A DNA stretch of 64,000 nucleotides from Mesostigma viride (lineage: Eukaryota > Streptophyta > Mesostigmatophyceae > Mesostigmatales > Mesostigmataceae), in contig RPFO01001819.1 of the NCBI GenBank assembly GCA_009746045.1, positions 27,901 to 91,900 on the forward strand. The letters are read 5' to 3'. The notes under the pieces were generated by a model. The model had not been told where the DNA came from, ran no database searches, and saw only the letters and a program-made list of their open reading frames with translations. Below, in pieces: positions 45,501 to 54,480 of this stretch. How positions within the stretch are numbered: the stretch's first letter is position 1; each line of letters starts with the position of its first letter. A program made the translations under genes and the position numbers.

Positions 45501-46149
45501 ATCTGTCCACTGCCACCAGCAGCTTCAAACCCCTGATTCTCTGAATATCTACCTGCACATGGCCTGGCTGCAAAATAGGAGTCCTGGCATGAGACTGCTT
45601 GGGCTTTCTAGCAACTAGCCTGCACTTGCAAGCTTGAGCAACCTGTTGGCAGATGGAGTACAACTCACTTCCTCCCAGCCGTCTAGCAACTTGCAAAGAC
45701 TGAGCTGCATGGCCAAACATGGTATGCAACCTTGAGGCAATGTCATACAAGAGAGAAAACCTTTTATTGTCATTATTAGCACTCAAGGTATGTACAGATC
45801 CCTTATGTACAGGAGGCACCAGGGTCGTGCCTGTCAGACTGTCTCCAGCCCTATCCTCATCCTGACCATCCTGTGCCAGTCCTGCACGGTCAGAATGCTT
45901 CTGAGATCCACCTGGGTCCACATCACCAGGTCCTACCTCAGGCTCAGCACCGCCATGGCGGGCACGTTGGCGAGTAACCACTGCAGCTACAGCTGGCATA
46001 CTCTCTGTGGTAACCAAGCTTGCCCCATCGTGTCCAATAGGCTCTTTCACTAGAGCATGGGGCTGCCCCTCACTGCTGTCACTAGCAGCTTCATTACACA
46101 CCCCTGGGGGCACCCTCCAGGGTTCAGGGATGTGTGCAGGCTCAATCAA
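42556..46149 (-). CDS. copia-1 pol: integrase, protease, RT, RNase H (1,197 aa)
   Basis: One intact frame. Residues about 140-176: HHCC-type module (LHTMFGHA...C...C). Integrase core: D201 (HVQVDIQRI), D254 (LLQCDIQFE), E284 (GQQGVVERAIQEI); the last two are 29 residues apart, not the usual 35. Residues about 500-615 look like an aspartic protease: MEIDTNAQVSVMG (D534, DTNA for DTGA), THLRVLGEVTAPVMGVDVTF, VILGQNFLGNPGISI. RT: VLLDFKRAFLKSD (D799), LHGDDLHLL (D895-D896, HGDD for YVDD). RNase H: IFVDSSMDA (D1039), SSDVAECRAI (E1086), LLTDSMGMVQFV, NPADALTKLP. Gag overlaps by a few bases in a -1 relation (gag ends CATTGA). The order integrase-protease-RT is not the classic copia order. Confidence 0.93.
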   Translation of the reverse strand: MIEPAHIPEPWRVPPGVCNEAASDSSEGQPHALVKEPIGHDGASLVTTESMPAVAAVVTRQRARHGGAEPEVGPGDVDPGGSQKHSDRAGLAQDGQDEDRAGDSLTGTTLVPPVHKGSVHTLSANNDNKRFSLLYDIASRLHTMFGHAAQSLQVARRLGGSELYSICQQVAQACKCRLVARKPKQSHARTPILQPGHVQVDIQRIRGLKLLVAVDRYTKYKTLEILPDMEKPTLIAALKLTRSRYPGLELLQCDIQFECCENLPEFPELLITPRESHGQQGVVERAIQEIKTVLLVERIPRTSSAIVTSAWLRSVEDRLNLRTPMFFGDIAINPLMLHTRMLPADAEQAWKEKLEAKFLKLRQKDKGWSVLEPNVGQQVVVWKEPSFPGKRGSWHDGVVTRVEAAGHKCWVAIDGSQAVHRLSWSKIRPRGGNQGDLFQVPAGVQGGGDVELPDQGATAVSSPQGDPGPAPGVPSHTVVGQAGGQAAPPERPDTRPRGVRLSDIVQALQRAKKEPKVSKLVQLDEPEVAAMEIDTNAQVSVMGPQHTGELLVGEPSCPWVSDFSGRTHLRVLGEVTAPVMGVDVTFLVLEDYDGPVILGQNFLGNPGISIRATALRRDGWGMIPLENFRTTFPVRCRAKPVKGVKWDEGEVPPAASLVIPAVLHPSSIGITHRSLAAHSPLTYDQLVQEMSSPTLFEAWKLAFSKALEEWLQFECAAPTDRRPPASRKLALRFVLKRKVVDEVSVPHVRPVLNEYHGTGSLPGEELYTPGMLHDTWRILLCLYVGLLNRGAAMSSVLLDFKRAFLKSDPEVARRVWKQDEPYCVEVPAIWKLELHQQFLVILKGLEGLRSSPIIWRLTLQEALISECGLRVSSVDPCLLLAQWEGLPVYASLHGDDLHLLAPTTWLKKFIPVISGKFSLGKELWQEPNKPVVFCGMQATLFRRDGEWSIRLQAGGDYKQTIVKALPEKITQAAGPELRGMWAWFASICGPSLMVHSRMPDEVLEDEKPRVIARLVESTPDLILSGIDFAQPITLEIFVDSSMDARQVTKVRGRSAALFAFYQSRASLFSWYSRLQKRVCISSDVAECRAICEGIQSSLYIKELMLELASVTPWTLQMETLLLTDSMGMVQFVHKQLARSRDLDYLLLKELASLVDLKHIPGEENPADALTKLPHKAPAQYNVLRKLMNADCQVGLSV

Positions 46150-47330
46150 TGATCAGCAGCCTTGCCCTTGCCCTTGTCCTGGGATGGACCAGCCTTGTCC
46201 TTGCTGCCACCCTGAGCTGGCTTGCTCTGACCTTCCTGCCTCAGGTACGAGGGACACTCATTCCTGAAGTGACCCTTCCCCTGGCAGAAATAACATTCCA
46301 CCTGACTGATGTCCCGTGAGGTCCCACTGCTGGGCCCAGCCTTGGGAGGACCACCCACCCTCTTGAAGTCAAACTGGGACTGTGGATGTCCCGACTTCGG
46401 CGGGGTCCCCCGTCCAGCCCTTCTGTCACGCCCCCTCCTGGACCTTCCTCGACCCCTTGAAGAGGTCTCAGGCCCTCTCGAGGACGCTGGGCCCCCGTGG
46501 CCCGATCCCCTCATGGACTTAACCGTGGGTTCAGTGGCCTCCTCATCATTCTGACGAGGGCGCTTACCCCCACGTACTTGCCGCTGAAACACTCATACAA
46601 CTGATCCGTCATGGCTGCCCAGCCATGGACCTGTCGCATGTGGATGGTCACATTATCCATGGTGACCGGATCCAGTGCAGCGACTTGAGAAAGTCGCCCA
46701 TGGCCATCCGATCTGCGACGAAGAAGCCCTTGGCCATGGCGTCCTCCCTCAGCTTGACGAAGTCTTCAAAGGCGTGGACCACTAGTTGCCCCTTGATGGG
46801 CTTGTAGTCCAGGTATTCTTGCTTCAGGTGGGACCCATCTATGGTCCTCTTGTCACTCAGGAACACCTGAGTCGCGTCATAAACGCCGCCCAGGTGTCCC
46901 CCGCCGCGTGTCGCTCCCGAACAAACTTGAACAGCCGCCTCGCCGACTGCCGTATGTAGGCACTAGACGCCAGGATGCGAAGCTTGTCACCGTTGTATAT
47001 CTCCGTGTACAAGTTCATGTCCTCTAACATCCTCTCAGCATCCCGGGGCTGCCAATTGTCCTTGATGGACTGAAACTGGCCTAGCACCGCGTACCCCTCA
47101 GCAACGGTTGGTCGCTTAGGCGCCGCTTGATCTGCGGCTGGCGCGTGCTGCCCGCCCTGCGATCCTTGGCTCTGATTATCTGGCACCTCAGCCTGGTCTC
47201 CCAGCGCCTGGCCGTCCCCGCGTCCATCGCGTCCACCGCGTCCATCGCGTCCATCTCGTCCATCCAGCCCAGCGCCGCGCCGTCCGAAGCCCATAAAGCC
47301 CGCTTGTTGGTTGATAGCTCCATCCTCCAT
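46146..47330 (-). CDS. copia-1 gag with zinc knuckle, several frameshifts
   Basis: Starts MEDGAINQQAGFMG at 47330, with an Asp/Arg/Gly repeat (DGRDGRDGRGGRDGRGDG). The capsid-like part includes FQSIKDNWQPRDAERMLEDM and SARRLFKFVRERHAAGDTW, then continues in another frame from about 46,870 (VFLSDKRTIDGSHLKQEYLD, AMAKGFFVADRMAMGDFLKS), then through a third frame to the C-terminal part (46592-46146) with the knuckle CYFCQGKGHFRNEC and Lys/Gly-rich end. The first and last parts share a frame, so the shifts cancel. One break sits at a five-G run. Either the copy has decayed or the sequence has indel errors. Confidence 0.8.
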
Positions 47331-47432
47331 GATGGCCTCTGTTCAGATCTGCTACAGCCAGCCAAGTGGCCAAGCAGCAATTAAAGCAATATAAGCTACT
47401 GAACAAGAAAGGAAAGTGCCAAGTGTTACCAC

Positions 47433-48352
47433 TCAGGCAAGACCACCACGGCTGGCCCCAGGCGCGTCCTGGTTCTCCTTGTCGCTGTCGTCGTCGCTGT
47501 CGCTCACCACAATCAGCTCTGGTACCCTGCTACCTGCTGCGCCGTCGTCGACCCGCTGTCGGCCCGCGATGACTGAATCGTCACCGTTGGTAAAGTAGAC
47601 AGGTGACAACCCGTCGTTGGCACCTCGCGGATTGTACGTTGGCACCTCGTGGTCGCCGAGTGCCTCGTCGCCTAGCCCAGCGACACCCCCTGCTCCTACC
47701 TCAAGGTCACTCTCGTACCTAAGAGGTGCAAACTCCTCCCAACGCGTCACACGAACGCGAAGGGGCGGGGGCAGTTCCTGAAAAGGAACTCTTACTCGCT
47801 CTGGAAACCTGCCGACTCTTGTCGCGCGCGGTCCTCCGGCGATGGCTTCCGCTGTCGCCCCGACCTCTGCAAGCCGCCTGTGATGCTCCGCTCCGCGTCG
47901 TTCACGCCTAACTGGCCCGCTGCAACACCCTCGTCGCCGATGCCGCCTGCGAAAGCACGTGGTACTCCCGCGCCCGCTACTGTCGGCACAAACTCGTGTC
48001 GCCCTGCGCCAGCTGCCTCCGCAACCTCGCCTCGCCTTGCTGCCAACTCCGTCCGCACTCGCTCTGCTACTGCAGTAATCACCGTCTGGATGCCGACCAA
48101 CCCGTGAAGCTCCTGCTCAAGGTCGTCGATGCTCCGGTGCTCCGGAATGACGATGGTTTGTACGTGTCGCAGAATTCGCTCCCAGTCTTCGACCTGGTCG
48201 TCGACGAATTGCACGAAGCTGCGATTTACAGGCGGACGATCTGCAAGCAACAAAGATAGATCCCGAACGACACGGCGTAATTCAGGAGAAATCGAACCCC
48301 CAGCAGACTGCCGAAACCGGAAATCCTGCTGCCGTTGTTCCTCCTGCACCAT
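47433..48352 (-). CDS. copia-1 ORF0, leader protein upstream of gag
   Basis: A 186-codon frame (48352-47792, MVQEEQRQQDFRFRQSAGG) and a second frame to 47433 join by one shift near 47,800, where the second frame reads GRFPERVRVPFQELPPPLRV continuing to TRWEEFAPLRYESD. Together about 300 residues. The N-terminal half is helical-looking (LRRVVRDLSLLLADRP, FVDDQVEDWERILRHVQTIV, AVAERVRTELAARRGEVAEA); the C-terminal half is acidic, ending VVSDSDDDSDKENQDAPG. No family recognised. It precedes the gag start by about 100 bp on the same strand, inside the LTR-bounded element. It could be an N-terminal gag extension or a separate accessory protein. Confidence 0.65.
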
Positions 48353-48445
48353 TCACCACCGGACGAGCTCCTCTCGTCGTCAAAGCTGCACACCGCAACC
48401 GGCAACGACCCTCCTGGCCGTTCCGCTGAGACTGGTTGTAATTTG

Positions 48446-49141
48446 AGTTAACGTTCTTCGCACACGCAATGTGAAGGATATGGTTGCAATGCAGCAATGT
48501 GTGAATATGGTTGGAAACGGAGCTTTGTTAAATCGGATAATGTTTACAGCGCTCAACACTTGAGGCTTGCACACGAGCTTGCCAAGTCAAGGCACAACAC
48601 GTGAGGCGGGCTCGCAAGAGATGCCCATTTGGCACTGGCCTATTGTTTATATACTTGTGCACTGTGCTTGCTAGTCCTGAGCAGCCTAGGAGGCCTGCTC
48701 AGTAATAACACCCCGGTACAGTATTCACTACCTGTACAGCGCCCAGCTCCTATACAGTAGGTCTGCCATACAGGCACAGTGACCACAGAGTACAGTCACC
48801 ACAGTGATTATTGCATCTGCACCTAGAAGTCCAGGACTAAGCCTGCGGTACCAACAGACCACAGGTTAAGGTTCCTATTTCCTGCATACGACGTATTAAT
48901 CCAATACCGTCGTAGGTACAGCACCTAATTCCTGTCAGCCCAGGAATTACTGTCGACCCCATATGTCGTCGGCAAATATTCACGTCCGACTTAGAAGAAC
49001 AGCCGGCTCGCGCTCGCGCGCGACCGGGAAGTCGGAACGCCATAACTTTCTTGATACTTGTCGGAATGAACTCGTTCCGGTGCCGCTGGAATCGCAGAGA
49101 TATGCCGAATCAGGATCACACCAATGCGCTTGGCGTTAACT
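48446..49141 (-). repeat. copia-1 5' LTR (696 bp)
   Basis: Pairs with 41113-41809. A plus-strand ORF can be read out of its end into copia-2 gag, but that is an accident of insertion. Confidence 0.93.
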
Positions 49142-49146
49142 CTGGT

Positions 49147-50344
49147 GAGCACGGACCGGCTCAATTTTCTGTCGACCCTGGCCCAGGCGAGCACAGGGAT
49201 GACAATAAGAATATGTCCGACCAGCCCCGGGAGGAGGGCTGCGGGCAGGGAAGTACTAGTAGTGACAACCAGCGTGCGCGTGATAAAGTGCTTCGGCGGG
49301 AGACCTTGCTTCAAGAGGCGAAGCTGCTGTCGGCAATCAAGAAATGGGTTCCAGCCCCGCTGGTGCCTGGTGCTATTCAAGCAGACCGGGATCGCTTTGT
49401 AAGCTCTCTTGGGCCGTTTTTCCGCAGGCTCGCGGGCAACCGAGACATCATTCCGGACTGGCTGGAGTTTCTTCGTGGAACCCCGCTGGGAGACCGCGAG
49501 AAAAACCACCCAGAGTGGATTTCGCTGCTGGATAGAGCACAGCGTCTGCGGTGGTCGCCGTTCGAGTTTCTGCGCCGAGCGAGGGAGACTTTTCTTCGTT
49601 CTATCACTGGCCAAAACCTGCGACGAGATCGAGGAATTTGTAGATGCAAAGCCGAAGCCCGGGCAGACCATCATCGAGCACCTCAACTCTTACTACGACA
49701 TGCTGGAGAAGCAGGGGCTCCGGTGGCCTGACGAGGCGGTGAATCTCCGATGGATCCAAAACTGTGCTCTGTCCGAATCCGAGAAGCGGAATTTGGTCGC
49801 CAACTGCCGCGGTTACCTGTGCGACACTCACCGATGCAGAGCTCACCTCAAGGAGCTCCTGACGAATCAAACCCGTGTTTCCAGAGAAGGAGGTGCCGCG
49901 GAGGTGCCTCGTGTCGCCATGGTGATGGAGCAGCAACGGGAAATCTTCTGCTACAACTGCGGGCAGCCCGGGCACACACGCCGCGCATGTAAGGGTAAGG
50001 TTGTCGCTAATTCTGAGTCCTTCCCTCCCTGCACTTTCTGTAATAGGACTAACCATCTGGCTAAGGATTGCTACTTTCGCAAGTGCAAGTCTTGTGGCAA
50101 TTCTGGACATGATGCGTCTGCCTGCAGGAGCAAGGCGGGCGCTGGACCCAAGGATACCCAGATGGAGGTCCTCAAGCTGCTGCAGCAGATCTCCCAAGCC
50201 GTCAAGAGCGGTGCCCTTCGTGGTGGCGACGCTTCTCAGCCGCGTGGTGGTGACGCTTCCCAGCCGCGTGGTGGTGATGCTTCTCAGCCGCGGGGTGGCA
50301 ATACCTCTCGTGGCCGCAAGAGGAAGCAGCAGCAGAAAAACTAG
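49147..50344 (+). CDS. copia-2 gag with three zinc knuckles (5' exon-like piece at 41068-41112)
   Basis: Encodes a capsid-like N-terminal region (EAKLLSAIKKWVPAPLVPGA, WLEFLRGTPLGDREKNHPEW), a one-base shift near an A4 run at about 49,613, then EEFVDAKPKPGQTIIEHLNS and three C-x2-C-x4-H-x4-C knuckles: CYNCGQPGHTRRAC, CTFCNRTNHLAKDC and CKSCGNSGHDASAC. The tail has four near-copies of RGGDASQP and a basic end. The true start is at 41068 (MSSDDNLSEQRSGPG); copia-1 insertion separates it from the rest. Knuckle number (three) is higher than in copia-1 gag (one). Confidence 0.85.
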
Positions 50345-50382
50345 ATGATCCTCTCTGTTTATATAACCCCTACAGCGTCCTT

Positions 50383-52068
50383 ATGGATGCTGATGAGAGT
50401 GGACTCATGGCAGATGAGGCCTGCCAGGTGGTAGGGGCTCCAGCAGTAACCCCTACTGACCGTAAAGCTGCCCCAGTGAGCAGCAGTAAAAGTGCCCCTG
50501 TTTGTGGCATTCCTATCCATGCCTGGAATAAAAAGAGTACCCCAGAGGGAACTCTTCCTGTAAATAATACATGTGGATCTGCTCCTGGTTGTAGACAGAT
50601 GCCACATGGTGTTGCCCAGGTGAGCAACGTATCTGTGAACAATACATGTGGTGCAGCTCCTGTTTGTAGCCAAGCACCCATTGATATTGTTAACAGTCAA
50701 GCTCCTCAGAGCAATAATCCTTGTTATATTGATAATAAAAACTTGGACTCTTGCTCTGCCAGGAACGTGGATGCCCGTCCATGTCCTGAAGAGCCTGAGC
50801 CTAATGATTGTATTAATCTTAGGACTCTGGCTAAGAGTTTGCATGATGCCTGTGGCCATGGAAACAATGCCATTAGGCTTGTTCAAGCCATTAATAACAA
50901 GGCTCTCTGGCAGGCTTATCAAGATGTCAGAGAACATTGTGTGTGCCAATTGTGTGCTAACAAGCCTTCCAAACGTCATGCAAAGCATCCTGCAGATGGT
51001 AGGGGTAATCTACAAGCTGATATCCTCTACTTCACCAATTACAGGCAATTGCCTTACTTGGTGGCTGTGGATGAATGGTCAGGCTACATTCGAATTGAAC
51101 CTATGGCAGCAGGGGATGAGAATACTCTCCATGCCGCAGTTCTTGTTATTCTGCAGAAGTTTGCAGTTATTCATAAGCTGCAGATGGACTTGCAGTTTAA
51201 CTGCCTGACCAAATACTCTGATCTGCCTTTCCTAAGGATTGTGGGTCGTGAAGATCACCAAGCCCAAGGCAAGGTTGACAGATATATACAGGAGCTTAAG
51301 AAGTTGGTAATATCCGGGGACTATCCTGAGATGTTTAAACCAACTTTTGCTGTCAGGTGTTTGGGTGCTGCAAAAGTGGAAAACACCATGAACAACCGTT
51401 TTCATACTATCAAGGTGCGTGGTGTTCCACGGCTGGTCTCACCTCGTGGACTAGCAGGTGGCCTCTACCCTGATGACATCATGCAGGCATGGAGTAAGCA
51501 GAGGTGGGCACAGTATGCTCATCTCTGTGAAAAGGATAAACAGAGAGGAGAATCATTAAAATTTGAGGTGGGAGACCAGGTGATCTTCCACAAAGAAAAT
51601 GCTCCTGGTAAACGTGGTTATTGGCAGGGTCCAGGGACCATAACCTCAGTTGACCTGGAGATGAAAACTGCTGATGTGGTCTGGAATGGGACCACTTATC
51701 ATCTGGCTTGGAATAGATTGAAGAGAGATCCAATGAACGTTCAAGAAAATCCCCTGGAAATTATGGCCCCTGAAGAGGCACTTGGATCTCCCAATCTTTC
51801 CTGTCCACCTTTGGCCAGTGAACAGGCTGGACTCCAACTACCAGAAAGGGCGGCCTCCCATCAACTGGAGCCTACTACTCAGCAAGCTCAGCCTAAGACA
51901 TTGACTGGGATATCACAGGATGATATGGATGAAGCTGACTTGTTGGATAATAGGGTGTCTGATCAGCACCGGAAGCTCCGGCCGTTGGAACATGGGCTTG
52001 AGACCCCTGGGCAGGTGGATAACATATTTCAGTCTGAACAGCCAAAGCTTGGATCCAATTACCACTAG
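50383..52068 (+). CDS. copia-2 integrase ORF (561 aa), no RT
   Basis: Starts MDADESGLMADEACQ 39 bp after gag stop. Low-complexity N-terminus with repeated VNNTCG-AP-C motifs. HHCC-like module: SLHDACGHG with CVCQLC (about 154-191). Core: D213 (LQADILYFTNY), D269 (LQMDLQFN) and D299 (GKVDRYIQELKKL) where Glu is expected, again 29 residues apart as in copia-1. A C-terminal domain follows (FEVGDQVIFHKENAPGKRGY, GPGTITSVDLEMKTADVVWN), like the integrase chain end in copia-1 (VGQQVVVWKEPSFPGKRGSW). Stop at 52068. No protease or RT follows. The E-to-D change may impair catalysis. Confidence 0.85.
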   Translation: MDADESGLMADEACQVVGAPAVTPTDRKAAPVSSSKSAPVCGIPIHAWNKKSTPEGTLPVNNTCGSAPGCRQMPHGVAQVSNVSVNNTCGAAPVCSQAPIDIVNSQAPQSNNPCYIDNKNLDSCSARNVDARPCPEEPEPNDCINLRTLAKSLHDACGHGNNAIRLVQAINNKALWQAYQDVREHCVCQLCANKPSKRHAKHPADGRGNLQADILYFTNYRQLPYLVAVDEWSGYIRIEPMAAGDENTLHAAVLVILQKFAVIHKLQMDLQFNCLTKYSDLPFLRIVGREDHQAQGKVDRYIQELKKLVISGDYPEMFKPTFAVRCLGAAKVENTMNNRFHTIKVRGVPRLVSPRGLAGGLYPDDIMQAWSKQRWAQYAHLCEKDKQRGESLKFEVGDQVIFHKENAPGKRGYWQGPGTITSVDLEMKTADVVWNGTTYHLAWNRLKRDPMNVQENPLEIMAPEEALGSPNLSCPPLASEQAGLQLPERAASHQLEPTTQQAQPKTLTGISQDDMDEADLLDNRVSDQHRKLRPLEHGLETPGQVDNIFQSEQPKLGSNYH

Positions 52069-52082
52069 GAGTTAATTTGAAG

Positions 52083-52400
52083 CCCCCGTAACCTGTCCGG
52101 TAACTTCGACGCCCCCGTAACCTGCCCGGTAACTTCGACGGGCCAGGTTACGGGTCCGTATTCGTTGGCGGTTTGGGTTACCGGACCGGTTACGGTACCA
52201 TTCGGAATATTGGCCCCGAGATTCGGTACGGCCCAGTAACTGGGCCGGTTATGTTTACGGGGGCGTGAACGGCTTCGGTTCAGGTTACGTTGGGGTATAC
52301 GGGACGGGTCAGGTAGTGGTTACGGCGCCATAGCTGCCCCAATATTAGGCACTGGGGTGGTTACGGAGCCGTTATCGTTAACTGGATCGTAAACCGCGAC
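52083..52400. repeat. cluster of GTTACGG/CCGTAAC words
   Basis: A tandem 30-bp repeat containing CCCCCGTAACCTG and CCGGTAACTTCGACG twice (52083-52140) followed by about ten further GGTTACGG-like words in both orientations. This density looks like the subterminal region of a DNA transposon; the other end was not found. Confidence 0.7.
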
Positions 52401-53270
52401 ATAGCTGGCAGCTCAGCTTGTTCGTTATAATATTCCCGAAAACGTTAGTGTTTTCGTTTTTTGAGTTTCGCTTTTAATTGTCCGGCATTGACGTGAATAA
52501 ATATGGGGGTGCGAAATCCGTCTGTTTCTTGCTTCATGCAATGCATATCTTTGTCGTCAGATAATCAGCTCTTTAGGCTATGCCCGACCTTCCTATACTG
52601 CCAGCCTGCGGCAATGAGCCAGCAGAAGATATGGCGTGCCCAAGATTCCGCGCGAAGGCCGCTAATGGTCTTCCGGATGTGCAGTAAGTGCGGTAAAAGC
52701 TGCGAAAATTGCTTATAATGCCTGTAGGAAGCTCTTTGCGACAGTGTTTCCAAGCGAGTTCATTGTTCTTTTGACGCCAGATACAAAAGGCAAAGGGGGG
52801 CATCGTTTTTATTAGTCGGCAGTGCGGTTTCGAGAAGTGATGAGTCGGGCAGACGACCTCGCCACGACACCCTCGGCCCAAGCTTCGCATATCCCGGCAG
52901 CCATAAAGAAGCGCAGATTAAGCCAGGTGAGCGAGCCAGAGGGCCCAGAATCGTTGCTAACGCAAGGCAGCTTCTAAAAGGGTAGAAAGCTGGGTTGTTA
53001 AGACTTTCTCAAGAGCATGGTGCAGTGGTTATTGCCACCTTGTCCAGAGATTTGCCCTTGTCTTTCTGATTTAAAGACTGTTTTAAAGAGGGATGGGAGA
53101 ACGTTTCCAACGTTGTAGCTTATTCATTACTGTGAAGAAAGAGCCTTTTCAGTTGCTGACAATGAGATGGAAGCTGTCTCATGCAAATTAACCAGGCAAT
53201 GCAAGTGATGCAAGGTGAGGCCATGCATGGCTGATATTGCCTTCATGCGTGAGTTGAGCAGGAGACTGGC
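52401..53270. other. intergenic, nothing recognised
   Basis: Short ORFs only; no motif or repeat end supported. Confidence 0.4.
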
Positions 53271-54480
53271 TGGGTGTGTGGCTGGCTAGGTGAGCGGGGC
53301 GTGTATGGGGTGTTGCAATGGTGAGGGCATGCGAGGCGGGCACATGCCTGGCTGGTTTGGGTGTTGGGTAGTTAGGTGGTTCGGTGATTGTGTTGTTGAG
53401 TGGTTAGGTGGTTAGGTGGTTGTATAGCTGGGTGATTGGTTGTTTGGTTGTTTGATTGCCCAGAGAGCCTTGGGTGGGAGGCTTGGGCTATAGATGCTTC
53501 AAGGGATGCCTAGGCGTGGGTGGGTTCAATGGCAGGTGGGTGGCTGATAGGTGGATGCTTTGGTAAATGGCTGGCTGCGTAGGTGGGAGCACAGGCAGTT
53601 GGAGAGGGTGGGTGGCTGGCTGGCTGGTCATGGTGGGTGGATGAGTGCAAGGGCGGTCGGTTATTGGCAGATGCCCAGGTGGCTGGGTGATGATAGGCTT
53701 TGGGGACTTTGAAGTGGGTGGGTTGTTGGATGCATGAGTGAAACAACTGCACGTTTTTGAGGGTGGTGTGTTGGTGGTTGGTTGGTTAGGGATGTATGTG
53801 TGTGTGTGGGTTGGTGGGTGGGCCATTGGTGGCTGGTGGCTGGTGGATGTGTAGATGACTAGATGTGGGTGGGTGGGTGGGCGAAGGGACGGGTAGATGG
53901 ACGGGTGGGCGCACAGATATGGATGCGTGGATGGGTTTATGGTTGGGACCGACTCACCTATCACGGGTGAAGGGCTGTGCAGGTTTGGGGTGAGGTAGGT
54001 GCCGGGGTGCTGGCTGAGAAAATGCATGTGTGGGTGGGTCAGTGGGTGGGTCAGTGGGTATAAGGGTGTGGGGGCAGTGAATGGTTGAGTGGGTAGGTGC
54101 GTGGGTGGGTCAACTGTGGGTGGCCGGACGGGTGCATATGGGGCCAGCTGGCTGGGTGTTTAGGTGGTTGGGTGGTTGGGTGGTTGGCTCATTGGATGGG
54201 GGAATGCCTGCTTATTACCTAGTTGGTGTGTGGGTTGCGCAGGTGCCTTGGTGGGTGGGTGGATGTCCAAGTGGGTTGGTAGGTGGTTGGGTGCCTAGGT
54301 GCACGCATGGTTGTATAAGTTGGGTAAGCACGTGCGCGGCTGGCTTGGTGGGTGGGTCACTGGGTGGGAGGACAGGTGGCTGTCTGGGTGCACGGGCGCG
54401 CGAGTGTGTGAGCAGTTGTGTGGGTGGGTGGCCAGGTAGCTGCATGGGTGGGCGACTGCATGGGTGGCTTGGTGCGCACA
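53271..54480. repeat. G-rich degenerate TGGG/TGGT minisatellite
   Basis: Plus strand dominated by GGTGGGTGG, TGGTTGGG and similar words; minus-strand frames give His/Pro/Thr repeats that are artefacts. Largely matched by 57230-58030. Confidence 0.85.

Larger units (their letters stand above)
41113..49141 (-). mobile_element. copia-1: complete Ty1/copia-like LTR retrotransposon (8,029 bp)
   Basis: LTRs at 41113-41809 and 48446-49141, each starting AGTTAACG and ending CGTTAACT (not TG...CA), with about five differences including one indel. Target duplication CTGGT at 41108-41112 and 49142-49146. Minus-strand order: 5' LTR (right), ORF0 (48352), gag (47330), integrase-protease-RT-RNase H (46149), polypurine tract, 3' LTR (left). 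It inserted into the gag gene of copia-2. No standard TGG primer site follows the 5' LTR (the minus strand reads CAAATTACAACCAGTC), so priming may be by an internal tRNA region; this is inference. Confidence 0.92.
41068..52068 (+). mobile_element. copia-2: gag-integrase element split by copia-1
   Basis: The gag start codon at 41068 gives 15 codons up to 41112, where copia-1 begins. After its TSD (49142-49146) the frame resumes at 49147 without shift. Coding then runs through gag (to 50344) and an integrase ORF (50383-52068). Protease, RT and RNase H are absent; sequence after 52068 changes to an unrelated GTTACGG-rich block, so the element is truncated or a gag-integrase derivative. LTRs were not identified. 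Confidence 0.8.
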
